A DNA stretch of 64,000 bases, taken from contig NC_010003.1 in assembly GCF_000018605.1 (NCBI RefSeq), forward strand, positions 124,001 through 188,000, in the 5' to 3' direction. Position numbers and translations under genes: made by a program. Positions 8,847 through 17,643 of the stretch are shown here, piece after piece. The notes beneath the pieces were generated by a model. That model was given only the letters and a program-made list of their open reading frames with translations. It was not told where the DNA came from and did no database searches. Each line of letters begins with the position of its first letter. Positions within the stretch are counted from its first letter, which is position 1. Source of the stretch: Petrotoga mobilis SJ95. Lineage in GTDB: Bacteria > Thermotogota > Thermotogae > Petrotogales > Petrotogaceae.

Positions 8847-10257
8847 ATACAGAAAGGTAACTACCAATACCGTTGAAAAGTTGAGAAAAATATTAAAAAA
8901 CGATGCACTGTTGATATACGAGGATACAGAAAGTCTAAAAAGTTACTCAAACGATGAATCAGGTGGAGAGTATTACGCACACATGCCAGATGTTGTAGTG
9001 AAACCAGAAACCAAAGAGCAAATTTCCCAAATAATAAAATTGGCAAACGACGAAATGATTCCCATAACACCACGAGGAGCTGGCAGTGGATTGGCTGGTG
9101 CGGATATACCAATATATGGTGGGATAGTAATATCACTTGAGAGAATGAACAGAATAATAGAAATAGATTCAGAAAACTTAGTCGCTGTGGTTGAACCAGG
9201 GGTAGTCACTAACGATCTATGTAGAATTGTATCAGATAAGGGATTATACTACGCGGGATATCCCATGAGTGTAGAAACGAGTTTCATTGGAGGCAACGTT
9301 GCTACCAATGCAGGTGGAAGTAAGGTAATAAAATATGGAAACACAGCTCACCATATATTGGGATTAGAGGTAGTAATGCCTGACGGTGAGATAGTAGAAT
9401 ATGGGGGAAAAAGAAGAAAAGATTCTAGTGGTTACAACCTATTACAACTTTTCATTGGCTCAGAAGGAACGCTTGGAATATTCACAAAGATATACGTGAA
9501 TCTCATACCTCAACCAGGAAAAGTCGTTGACCTGCTGGTTCCCTTTGAAAGTGTTGAAAAAGCTATAAGCAATGTTGCACCCTTAATGGTCGAAACAAAG
9601 AGTTTGCCCTCAGGAATAGAATTCATAGACAAGAAATCCATTTACTATGCTTCAAAATACACTGGAATGAAATTACCCTACCAAGACGAGGTAGAATCGT
9701 ATCTCATAGTTCAATACGAAGCAACGAGCTTGCAAGAAATTGAAGAATTGTACGAAAAAGGTGGAAAAGCCTTACAAAAAAATGGAGCAAAAGACGTATT
9801 CATAGCAGATAACAGAAGTAATTCTGAAAAGATATGGCGTATGAGAAGGAACTGGCTGGAAAGCTTAAAAGCCGTAGATCCGTATGTACCCACAGGAGAT
9901 GTCGTAGTACCAACATCTAAGATACCTGAAATGATGACATACATCAACGAAGTAGCCAACGAGTTTAAAATAGATATTCCTGTGGCAGGACATGCAGCTG
10001 ATGGTAACCTCCATCCTGCACCATTAAAACCAAAAAATCTTCCACCAAATGAATGGAAAACCTTATCGGAAGAGATACTTGGAAAAATAGCGATGAAAGC
10101 TGCCCAAATGGGTGGAGCCATAAGCGGGGAACATGGAGTAGGGTTCATAAAAAAGGAGTTACTAAAAAAGACAAAACCAAAACAGTACAAATGGATGCAA
10201 GAGGTAAAAGAAACGCTTGACCCTAATAACATTATGAACCCAGGGAAGTTATTCTAA
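8839..10257 (+). CDS. FAD-binding 2-hydroxy acid dehydrogenase (GlcD/LctD type)
   Basis: A 472-residue VAO/PCMH-family flavoprotein. The FAD-binding half shows PRGAGSGLAGADIP (about 77-90), NVATNAGGSKVIKYG (about 154-168) and GSEGTLGIFTK; the C-terminal half has the substrate motif GHAADGNLHP (about 383-392) and GAISGEHGVGFIKK. These mark the D-lactate/glycolate dehydrogenase group. The ATG at 8839 is preferred over a GTG at 8830 because AGGTGA lies 6 bases ahead; it overlaps etfA by 8 bases. Tight linkage to etfBA and a lactate racemase points to D-lactate oxidation with EtfAB as electron partner, as in the A. woodii lct operon. Direction in vivo is not known. Confidence 0.9.
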   Translation: MSEYRKVTTNTVEKLRKILKNDALLIYEDTESLKSYSNDESGGEYYAHMPDVVVKPETKEQISQIIKLANDEMIPITPRGAGSGLAGADIPIYGGIVISLERMNRIIEIDSENLVAVVEPGVVTNDLCRIVSDKGLYYAGYPMSVETSFIGGNVATNAGGSKVIKYGNTAHHILGLEVVMPDGEIVEYGGKRRKDSSGYNLLQLFIGSEGTLGIFTKIYVNLIPQPGKVVDLLVPFESVEKAISNVAPLMVETKSLPSGIEFIDKKSIYYASKYTGMKLPYQDEVESYLIVQYEATSLQEIEELYEKGGKALQKNGAKDVFIADNRSNSEKIWRMRRNWLESLKAVDPYVPTGDVVVPTSKIPEMMTYINEVANEFKIDIPVAGHAADGNLHPAPLKPKNLPPNEWKTLSEEILGKIAMKAAQMGGAISGEHGVGFIKKELLKKTKPKQYKWMQEVKETLDPNNIMNPGKLF

Positions 10258-10285
10258 AAAAATTTTCAAAGAAAAGGTGATAATT

Positions 10286-11743
10286 TTGAAATATCTACAC
10301 TTAGCTATCGACCTCGGAGCGTCAGGTGGAAAAGTAATGGCAGGTAACATACAGAATGACAAACTTATCTTGAGTGAAGTAAACCGTTTTTCAAACTCCC
10401 CGGTTGAAATAAATGGAATATCTTATTGGAATATCTTGAATCTGTATGATCATATAATTGAGAGCATTCACATAGCTCAAAAAAATGATCAAAAGATACT
10501 GTCTTTAGGTATAGATAGTTGGGGAGTGGACTTCGGACTTTTAAACAAAAACGGTTATTTAATAAACAATCCAATTCATTACAGAAATATGTTTAAAACG
10601 AATATAATGCAAGAGACAATAGAAAAGGTTGGCAAGAAATGGATATATGAACACTCCCCAACACAGTTTCAACCGTTCAATACATTGTACCAAATATTAG
10701 CCTACCAAAAATATGCTCCAGATTTTGTCAAAATCTCAAAAGACCTATTGATGATCCCTTCGTTGCTAAATTATTTTTTAACAGGTGAAAAAGCTATTGA
10801 TTTTACAATGGCTACAACTACTCAAATTTATAATCATAGAAAAAGAAAATGGGACGAAGAAATAATGAAAAAGTTTGACATTCCTGATATATTACCTGAA
10901 ATAGTCCCTGCTGGTACAAAAATTGGTAAAATAAAAAAAGATGTGTTAAATAATAATTCAAACATAGATGTTATTCTGCCAGCAAGTCATGATACAGGAT
11001 CCGCATATGCCGCAATTGCTTCAGATCCCCAAGATACCTTGTATATTAGTTTAGGAACATGGTGCTTGACTGGCGCTATTATCAAGGAGGTCCCCTACAA
11101 CGAAGAACTCATGGAAAACAATTTAGCCGCAGAGGGTTGTTTGGATGGATCCTTTAGAATATTGGCAAACGTAACAGGGATGTGGTTAATTCAGGGGATT
11201 ATAAAAAGTCTTAACTTGCCGGATAACAGCGATACTTATCAAAAAATTACAGATATGGCACAGAATGCAAAACCATTTTCTTCTTATATCAATGTAGACG
11301 ATCCTTCTTTACAAAACCCTCAAGACATGATTCAAGCAATAATTCAGCAGTCTATAAAAGATAACGATACTGTTTTAAATGAAACATCTCAAGTCATAAG
11401 AACGGCATTGGAAGGAATTGCCTTCAAAGTAAATGAAGTTAAAGAAAAACTATCAAAGATTTTGAATATTGATTTTAAAAGGGTTCATGCGGTAGGTGGA
11501 GGTACCAGGAATAAATTACTCTGTCAATTAATCGCAGATGCAACAGGACTAACTGTTCTAACTGGACCCATTGAAGGAACGGCAGTAGGGAATTTAGTTT
11601 CCCAGCTATATGCCTTACAATTTGTAAAAAACTTTGAAGAGGCACGGAACTTAATAAAAAGATCTTTCGACTTTCAAATTTTTGAACCTAAAGAACATGA
11701 TATCTGGAAAGAGGCTTTTGCTTCTTTTCAAAAGCAGAAATGA
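10286..11743 (+). CDS. rhaB: Rhamnulokinase (FGGY carbohydrate kinase)
   Basis: A 485-residue FGGY kinase. The start is TTG 10286, 6 bases after AAAAGGTG; the in-frame GTG at 10277 lies inside that site. RhaB-type marks are DLGASGGK (about 8-15), the V-N-R-F-S-N segment, DSWGVDFGLL (about 79-88), PASHDTGSA (about 233-241), LGTWCLTG, NVTGMWL and VGGGTRNKLLCQLIADATG near the C-terminus. Rhamnulokinases phosphorylate L-rhamnulose at C1 using ATP, giving the substrate for the aldolase at the head of the operon. The stop codon region also forms TGATATAAT (11741-11749), an extended -10 look-alike that may serve the next gene. A 206-base gap without another gene follows. Confidence 0.9.
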   Translation: MKYLHLAIDLGASGGKVMAGNIQNDKLILSEVNRFSNSPVEINGISYWNILNLYDHIIESIHIAQKNDQKILSLGIDSWGVDFGLLNKNGYLINNPIHYRNMFKTNIMQETIEKVGKKWIYEHSPTQFQPFNTLYQILAYQKYAPDFVKISKDLLMIPSLLNYFLTGEKAIDFTMATTTQIYNHRKRKWDEEIMKKFDIPDILPEIVPAGTKIGKIKKDVLNNNSNIDVILPASHDTGSAYAAIASDPQDTLYISLGTWCLTGAIIKEVPYNEELMENNLAAEGCLDGSFRILANVTGMWLIQGIIKSLNLPDNSDTYQKITDMAQNAKPFSSYINVDDPSLQNPQDMIQAIIQQSIKDNDTVLNETSQVIRTALEGIAFKVNEVKEKLSKILNIDFKRVHAVGGGTRNKLLCQLIADATGLTVLTGPIEGTAVGNLVSQLYALQFVKNFEEARNLIKRSFDFQIFEPKEHDIWKEAFASFQKQK

Positions 11744-11749
11744 TATAAT
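11741..11749 (+). promoter_or_regulatory. Possible extended -10 promoter ahead of the secreted protein gene
   Basis: TGATATAAT overlaps the rhaB stop codon. If active it would give a leader of about 190 bases before the gene at 11950. The gap 11750-11949 is A+T-rich and holds nothing else I recognise. Confidence 0.3.
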
Positions 11750-11949
11750 TAATACAACCAAAAGACTGCCTCTTATACTCTCTTGGTTTATTATGAGAAT
11801 AGATTTCAAGTTTTTTCAAGAAAGTAATAAAATGATGAATATTAAAAACCAAATTGCTCTTAAAATAAAGTTAATATTTCTTTATTTCAAATTCATTTAA
11901 TTTTTATAAAATCAAGTGTAACAAAATTTTTTACAAATGGGGGGTAAAT

Positions 11950-12651
11950 ATGAAAAAGACTGGTTGGTTAATAACGTTGATTATTCTTTTAATAGGTTTG
12001 GTTTTTTCACAAGAAGTAAAAAACGGTCAGTATGGAGGACTTGGTGGTGGAGATATTGGTGCTCAGTGGCTTGATGTTAAAGAATTAAATACACAGTTAA
12101 CAGCCGCTGGACTCCCTGAATTAAAAGATGTGGCATTGGCTAACGGGGGTGGCGGTTATGGAGTAATGGGAAGATTTCTAATAGGGGGAGAAGGATACGG
12201 TATATCTACTAATGAGAAAGAGAGTGGGAAAACGGTACAACTCGATATTGGTTATGGAACATTCAATATTGGTTATTTGATTTTTTCTAAGCAGGCTTTT
12301 AGAATATACGCTCTTGGGGGTATTGGTGGTGGTGGAATAGAGTTGAAAATTTCCCAAGACCCTGCTTCTTCAGATTTCGATAGCAATTTGTCCACTTTCA
12401 ACCAAAACACTTTTTATACCGAATTTCCTATCTTTAAAGTAGGAATAAATGCTGATTACATATTATCATTTAGTGATGATGAGGCAGCAGGAGGTTTAGC
12501 TATTGGTTTAGCAGTGGGGTACACATATGCGCCTGTTGGATTGATAAGTGATTGGCAATTATCTGAAAGAACCATTGGAAGTGTTCCAAATTTTGGACCC
12601 ACAGGTCCATATATCACTTTTAGAATAGGTGGTGGAGGACTAGCTTTTTAA
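11950..12651 (+). CDS. Secreted glycine-rich protein of unknown function
   Basis: A 233-residue protein with a clear signal peptide (MKKTGWLITLIILLIGLVFS, probable cleavage near residue 20-22). The mature part is rich in glycine runs (GGLGGGDIG, GGIGGGGIE, IGGGGLAF) alternating with aromatic and hydrophobic residues, a pattern seen in small outer-membrane beta-barrels and in conserved proteins of the Thermotogota toga. I do not recognise a named family. It ends IGGGGLAF, an aromatic C-terminus compatible with outer-membrane insertion. A GGGG ribosome-binding site precedes the ATG. It may be cotranscribed with the peroxiredoxin 18 bases downstream. Function unknown. Confidence 0.75.
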   Translation: MKKTGWLITLIILLIGLVFSQEVKNGQYGGLGGGDIGAQWLDVKELNTQLTAAGLPELKDVALANGGGGYGVMGRFLIGGEGYGISTNEKESGKTVQLDIGYGTFNIGYLIFSKQAFRIYALGGIGGGGIELKISQDPASSDFDSNLSTFNQNTFYTEFPIFKVGINADYILSFSDDEAAGGLAIGLAVGYTYAPVGLISDWQLSERTIGSVPNFGPTGPYITFRIGGGGLAF

Positions 12652-12669
12652 TAAAGGAGAGGGTTTAAA

Positions 12670-13158
12670 ATGAGATATCTAAATTTTGAAATAGGCGATA
12701 AAATCCCAGAGTTTTCACTTAAAGATGCTGATGGTGATCAGATTAATATCAAGGATTTTATGGGAAAATGGCTTGTGCTTTATTTCTATCCACGGGATAA
12801 CACACCTGGTTGTACTAAAGAAGCCGTTGATTTTTCAAATTACTTAGAAGAGTTCAAAAAGTATAATTGTCAAATAGTGGGAGTAAGTCCCGATACTGCA
12901 GAAAAACATGCAAACTTTAAAGAAAAAAATGATTTAAAAGTGATTTTGCTAAGTGACCCCGAACATTCCATTCTTGAAAAATTTGGCGTTTGGCAACTAA
13001 AAAAGAATTATGGTAAAGAAAATTGGGGAGTTGTCAGATCAACAATCCTGATAGATCCAAATGGAATAATTAAAAAAGTGTGGGAAAATGTAAGGGTAAA
13101 AGATCATGTTTTAGAAGTATTGGAAAGCTTGAAAGAACTATCAAACAACAGGGAGTAA
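12670..13158 (+). CDS. bcp: Thioredoxin-dependent peroxiredoxin, BCP/PrxQ type
   Basis: A 162-residue AhpC/TSA-family peroxiredoxin that reduces hydrogen peroxide and organic peroxides. The peroxidatic cysteine lies in YPRDNTPGCTKEA (about residue 46). The nearby resolving cysteine of E. coli BCP (five residues on) is absent; a later cysteine in KYNCQIVG (about 65) could take part, or it may act as a 1-Cys enzyme. The ATG has an AAAGGAGAGGG site. Its neighbour, a ferritin on the other strand, suggests a peroxide and iron defence pair. The stop codon is within the loop of the terminator. Confidence 0.92.
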   Translation: MRYLNFEIGDKIPEFSLKDADGDQINIKDFMGKWLVLYFYPRDNTPGCTKEAVDFSNYLEEFKKYNCQIVGVSPDTAEKHANFKEKNDLKVILLSDPEHSILEKFGVWQLKKNYGKENWGVVRSTILIDPNGIIKKVWENVRVKDHVLEVLESLKELSNNRE

Positions 13159-13172
13159 ACTCCCTGTTGTTT
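13143..13172. terminator. Bidirectional terminator between bcp and ferritin
   Basis: A 13-base perfect stem (AAACAACAGGGAG with its complement) and TAAA loop lie between two convergent genes and include the bcp stop codon. Flanking A and T tracts let it serve either strand. Confidence 0.75.
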
Positions 13173-13198
13173 ATAATAGCCTATTTTATTGAATCATT

Positions 13199-13690
13199 CT
13201 ACTGCCTACTACCTAGTTGACCATTGAACATGAACAAAGCGGTTTTACTTTCACCGATCATTTGCAAAGTATCTACAATCTTTTTTGTATTAGCTTCCTC
13301 TTCAACTTGTTCGTTTACAAACCATTGAAGAAAGTTTTGAGTTGCATGGTCGTTTAATTCTTTGGCTAAATCAACCAACTTGTCGATAGATTGTGTAACT
13401 GAAAGCTCATGGTCATACGCATCTTTGAAGGCTTCTAAGGGACTGCCCCATTCTTTCTTTGGTTTGTCAATATTATCTAATTCTACTATACCGCCTTTAT
13501 CGTAAATATAATCATACAACTTCTGGGCGTGAGTAAGCTCTTCTTTTGCCTGGACTTTCATCCAATTAGCAAATCCTTCTAAATTCAGTGAATCAAAATA
13601 TGCTGCCATTGAATAATAGAGGTACGCGGAAAAAATTTCTTTGTTTATTTGTTCATTAAGGGCATTTAACATCTTATCTTCTAATTTCAT
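13199..13690 (-). CDS. ftn: Ferritin (bacterial non-haem type)
   Basis: A 163-residue ferritin, forming the 24-subunit cage that oxidises Fe(II) and stores it as ferric mineral. The ferroxidase ligands are visible: E-x6-Y in NKEIFSAYLYY (Glu about 18), EELTHAQK (Glu and His about 51-54), Glu in DHELSVTQ and QWFVNEQVEEE in the fourth helix. There is no haem-binding methionine pattern of bacterioferritin. An AGGAGGAA site precedes the ATG. It is monocistronic; the 229-base gap up to 13919 is a divergent promoter region shared with the chemoreceptor gene. Confidence 0.94.
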   Translation of the reverse strand: MKLEDKMLNALNEQINKEIFSAYLYYSMAAYFDSLNLEGFANWMKVQAKEELTHAQKLYDYIYDKGGIVELDNIDKPKKEWGSPLEAFKDAYDHELSVTQSIDKLVDLAKELNDHATQNFLQWFVNEQVEEEANTKKIVDTLQMIGESKTALFMFNGQLGSRQ

Positions 13691-13855
13691 ATGTTTATTC
13701 CTCCTCGTGATTTCTTAGTATATTTTTGAAATTTCATTGTTCCTAAAGCCGCTATCTTTAAGTAAATTATAACTTATAATTCTTTCATTTATTAAAACAT
13801 TAGATTAATTAATACTTTAATTAAATAGAGGGATTCACTTTTTATATTAGTTTAG

Positions 13856-13884
13856 TTTACTAATTTTTTCTGATATGGTATAAT
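13856..13884 (+). promoter_or_regulatory. Promoter of the chemoreceptor gene
   Basis: TTTACT and TATAAT are separated by 17 bases, and the -10 is extended (TGGTATAAT). It lies 35 bases ahead of the ATG at 13920 and supports that start rather than the downstream TTG. Confidence 0.65.
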
Positions 13885-13919
13885 TTTAAAGAAAACGCTT
13901 CCATAAAGGAGGAATCCAA

Positions 13920-16232
13920 ATGAAAAAATTGGGCTTGTCTAAAGTTCATTTGTTTAATAAATTTGGTAACAAAATAGGAATTTAGTTGATTCTTTTCGCT
14001 CTGATACCAAGTGCTTTTTTTGTAATATACATTACAAATGCCATTCAAAAAAGTTCTGAACAAAACGAGGCGCAAGTATCAACTTTGATTGAATCCTTGA
14101 ATCAAGATTATTCGAATCAAATTAATGAATATAACTATTTAATTCAAGAGCAACTAAACCAATACAATGACTATTTAACTGATCAAATAAAAAACATAGA
14201 AGCACAATTTTCTGAACAACTAGAAAAAAATTATACAGATTCTTTTGATAATTCTCTAGAAACCTTAAGTCAAGTTTTCACCAATTTCGTAGATACCCAA
14301 AAAAATTCACTTGAGAAATTAGGAAAAATGATTGCAGCTATTCCAGGCATTCAAGAGAAAACTGCTTCGAAATCTATTTCTTTGGTAGAAAGGTACAGTT
14401 TGTTAGAACCTTACGTAACATCCCAACAATACAACGGGATGCAACTTTGGATCATGAACACCCCTGATACTCGTGGAAGTGGTTTGGAAATAACATCAAG
14501 AAATACTTCGTATAAAGTACAAAAAAAGGCCGAAACGTATTTACCAGGATATGAATATACAAAAGAATTGAATATTGAAGATTTTTTAAATAAACAATTT
14601 AAAACAATTCTAGACATTGGATATATGACGCCAGTCATAGAAAGTAAGTCATTCAATTCTACACCTTACTTTATCGGAATTTTTCCCGTAGTTGATCCCA
14701 TTGCAACAAATACGGTAAATGGGTTTCTAGTGATCTTAGAAGAGTTTGATCATCAAAAATTATTGGAAATATCCAAGCTTCTAGATGCATACATAACTTT
14801 ATTCGATAAAGATTATAAAGTTATTTATTCAAATCTACCAGAAGAAGAAGTTTCTTTAAACGAAAGTAAATTAAATGAGCAATTTATCACCGAAGAAATA
14901 ATCAAAAAACAGTTGAGAAGCTTTTATTTTCAAATAGACGAATTTGATGGCATACACCTTCAAATTGCCAAAGAATTCCAAACATTAGAGACTTCAGTCC
15001 ATATCCCTTTACAAACATCTTTTGAATTACCTTCATTAACCCCGAAAAAAGTAGACTTTGAATTAGAATTAGGTTTGAACAAAATTATCAGAAACGTTAT
15101 GCTTTTATTGTTAATTCTAATCGTTATTATTATCGTTGTTACTTTTTTATTTACAAAACAATTTGGAAATAGAATTGAACAATTAACAAATGCGGTTAAA
15201 AAACTTTCAGAAGGAGACCTAACGGTAAACTTTGAAAGTAAAAGCAAAGACGAGATAGGTCAGATGGCTAATGCTCTATCGGAAATGAGTAAAGAATTAA
15301 GAAGATCCATGGGGTCAATAAGGCAGGCATCGGACAAAGTAGAAAACGCATCAGAAAGTCTAACGCGCTCATCACAAGAAAGCAGGAAGAACTCAGAAGA
15401 ACTCAAAAACCAGATGGACAAGATACAAACAAGTACAGAAGAAACGGCAGGAAACGTAGAAGAAGTAACCTCAGGGGTAGACGAAGTAGCAAGGGCAGCA
15501 CAAGGAGTATCCCAAGACGCACAAAGACTAAGTGAAGAAGCAGATGAAACAAGTAAAGCGGCAGAAGAAGGAAGCAAAACGATAGAAAGTATAAGTCAAG
15601 CGGTGAAAGAAGCGGTAGAAAGGACAAAAGAAAGTCAAAAAGAAGTAGAAACACTCGCAAGCAACGCCAAAAACGTACAAAGTATAGTAGAAACGATAAA
15701 CTCGATAACGGAACAAACGAACCTGTTGGCACTAAACGCAGCGATAGAAGCAGCAAGGGCAGGGGAAGCGGGAAGAGGATTTGCAGTTGTAGCGGATGAG
15801 ATAAGGAAGTTAGCCGAAGAATCAAGGAATGCAACGGATGAAATATCAGAAATACTAACCAACATAACGCAAGGAACGAACAAAGTAAACGAATCGACGA
15901 ACAAGGTAGTAGGAACGATAGGAGAAATAAACGAAAAGATGGAGAATGTACAGAAAAGTTTCAACCGGATAAAAGAAAGGATAGAAAGGATGGACCAAGG
16001 GATAGAAAACATGACGGCAAGTGCAGAGGAACAAAGTGCGAGTGCACAAGAGATGAGCACAGCGATGGACAGGGTAGCGAAAGCGGTAACAGAAATAAGT
16101 AAACAACTAGAAAGGTCAAGAAGTGTAATAGACGAACAAGTAAAACAAGGGATAGGAATAAACGAAGAAGCGAAAGAGTTGAGTGAGTTAGCCACAGAGT
16201 TAAAAGGATTAGTTGGAAGTTTTAAGATATAA
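13920..16232 (+). pseudogene. Methyl-accepting chemotaxis protein, interrupted by an in-frame amber codon
   Basis: The gene starts at ATG 13920 (AAAGGAGGAATCCAA site) and codes for 21 residues ending KFGNKIGI, then a TAG at 13983-13985, then continues in the same frame without a break for 748 codons beginning L-I-L-F-A-L-I-P-S. The TAG therefore sits within transmembrane helix 1. After it come a long extracytoplasmic sensor with coiled coil, a second helix ([16 protein letters not shown]), a HAMP domain and the MCP signalling hairpin with its conserved tip [21 protein letters not shown] Gln codon (CAG to TAG) is the simplest ancestral state. Expression would need suppression or restart at TTG 13986, which has no ribosome-binding site of its own. 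The 3' half is notably richer in ata/gta/aca/acg codons than the 5' half. Confidence 0.85.
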
Positions 16233-16248
16233 AAAGATCTATTTTGAT

Positions 16249-16277
16249 AAAAGGCAGACTTAATTAGTCTGCCTTTT
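16249..16277 (+). terminator. Intrinsic terminator after the chemoreceptor gene
   Basis: Perfect 12-base stem AAAAGGCAGACT with loop TAATT and a trailing TTTTATAATT tract, 17 bases after the stop. Confidence 0.85.
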
Positions 16278-16321
16278 ATAATTGACAAATTAATTTCACT
16301 TAAAAACAAGCGCTATTTTTA

Positions 16322-16330
16322 TGATATAAT
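16322..16330 (+). promoter_or_regulatory. Extended -10 promoter of the lone sugar-binding protein gene
   Basis: TGATATAAT, 35 bases ahead of the ATG at 16366 and directly after the preceding terminator. Confidence 0.55.
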
Positions 16331-16365
16331 TTTATTGAAGATAAAAATACAAGGGGGTGTGTAAA

Positions 16366-17604
16366 ATGAAGAAGAAATTTTTTATTTTCATTATCACATC
16401 TTTATTTATCAACTTGTTTGCTGTTCAAATAAATATCGCCGTTGAATCAATAGAAGATCAAATTCAATTACTAACCTCCCAAATAGAGAATTTTGAAAAA
16501 CAAAATCCAGACATTGATGTTGAAATTTATTCGATTCCAAGTTACCCAGGTTCAACTTACAAATTTTACGGGACATTTGTAGTTACCAATGCGAAAGAAC
16601 CTACGATCTTATCTCTTGATATGGAGTGGATAAATGAATTTTCACCTTTCCTGGTAAACTTAAATCAAGATTCTGAATATTTTGATGTAAACAATCTTGA
16701 TCCACAAATCTTAGAAATGGTAACAATTAACGGTGAATTAAAAGCAATTCCTTATTATGTTGAAACAGGTGTTTTATATTATCGAAAGGATTTATTGGAA
16801 AAATATGGATATGACGTGCCGACAACTTGGAATGAATTGATTACAATTGCAAAGGATATTTCTCAAAAAGAAGGAATAGAAGGATTTGTCTGGCCTGGTG
16901 CTAGATACGAAGAATTAACGACTTTTTTTCTCGAAATTTTGTATTCTCATGGAGGCAAGATATTTGAAGGAGATCACTTAGTTCTAGAACAAGCAGAAAA
17001 TAAAGAAAAGGCTTTACTTAGCCTAAACCTGTTAAATAACATTATATCTGAAGAAATTAGTCCAAAAGGTGTAACAACTTACAGAGAAGAAGAATGCAGA
17101 AACATATTTCAAAGTGGTGATGCCGTTTTCATGAGGAATTTGACCTATGCTTGGCATTTATTAAACAGCGAAGATTCAGCTGTTAATGGAAAGGTGGGGA
17201 TCGCTCCTATTCCAAAAACTGAATTTACAAATCAACATGTATCTGTTCTTGAAGGAAAAGCATTGGCTATCAACCCAAACTCCTCTGATGAAGAAAGAGA
17301 AGCTGCAAAGAAATTTATAAAATACTTGACTTCCAATGAAAGTCAAACACAAAGATTAATACAATTAAACTTTTTACCAACTAATTTAGAAGTATTTAAC
17401 GAACCAACTATCTCTGAAGTTGATCCCAATTTATTGAATTTTAGATCATCTTTAGAAAATTTAGTTTTAAAACCAAAATCTCCTATATACACAGAAATTT
17501 CTTTTGCTATACAAAATAATGTGTATGATGCCTTAACTGGAAGAATTTCAGTTGAAAGAGCTTTAAACAACATGATATCAGAAATAGAGTTTTTATTACG
17601 TTAA
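16366..17604 (+). CDS. ABC transporter extracellular sugar-binding protein (family 1), orphan
   Basis: A 412-residue solute-binding protein with an N-terminal signal peptide (MKKKFFIFIITSLFINLFA). The fold marks of family 1 are clear: EDQIQLLTSQIENFEKQNPDI, a KAIPYYVETGVLYYRKDLLEKYG block (about 124-146) and an A-x-K-F-I-K-Y-L segment near 315. Binding partners of this kind usually deliver oligosaccharides to MalFG-type permeases, but none is encoded next to it here. It may share the permeases of another locus. The ATG at 16366 is chosen because AAGGGGGTG lies 8 bases ahead. Own promoter and no clear terminator before apgM, 39 bases downstream; the two may be cotranscribed. Confidence 0.88.
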   Translation: MKKKFFIFIITSLFINLFAVQINIAVESIEDQIQLLTSQIENFEKQNPDIDVEIYSIPSYPGSTYKFYGTFVVTNAKEPTILSLDMEWINEFSPFLVNLNQDSEYFDVNNLDPQILEMVTINGELKAIPYYVETGVLYYRKDLLEKYGYDVPTTWNELITIAKDISQKEGIEGFVWPGARYEELTTFFLEILYSHGGKIFEGDHLVLEQAENKEKALLSLNLLNNIISEEISPKGVTTYREEECRNIFQSGDAVFMRNLTYAWHLLNSEDSAVNGKVGIAPIPKTEFTNQHVSVLEGKALAINPNSSDEEREAAKKFIKYLTSNESQTQRLIQLNFLPTNLEVFNEPTISEVDPNLLNFRSSLENLVLKPKSPIYTEISFAIQNNVYDALTGRISVERALNNMISEIEFLLR

Positions 17605-17643
17605 AGGATTCACTTAAAAAATTAATATCGGAGGTGTAATTTA

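Noticed and set aside
11682-11900. 72-codon plus-strand frame across the rhaB end
   Set aside because: It lies mostly in rhaB in another frame and in A+T-rich spacer, with no ribosome-binding site or family motif.
12670-13158. Peroxiredoxin as inactive because the usual BCP resolving cysteine is missing
   Set aside because: Many PrxQ/BCP proteins lack that cysteine and act with one cysteine or another partner; the peroxidatic site is intact.
15260-16309. Several long antisense frames across the chemoreceptor 3' half
   Set aside because: They mirror the repetitive, Glu/Ala/Lys-rich coiled-coil coding strand and are rich in Ser, Leu and Phe with no family motif; the plus-strand MCP is certain.
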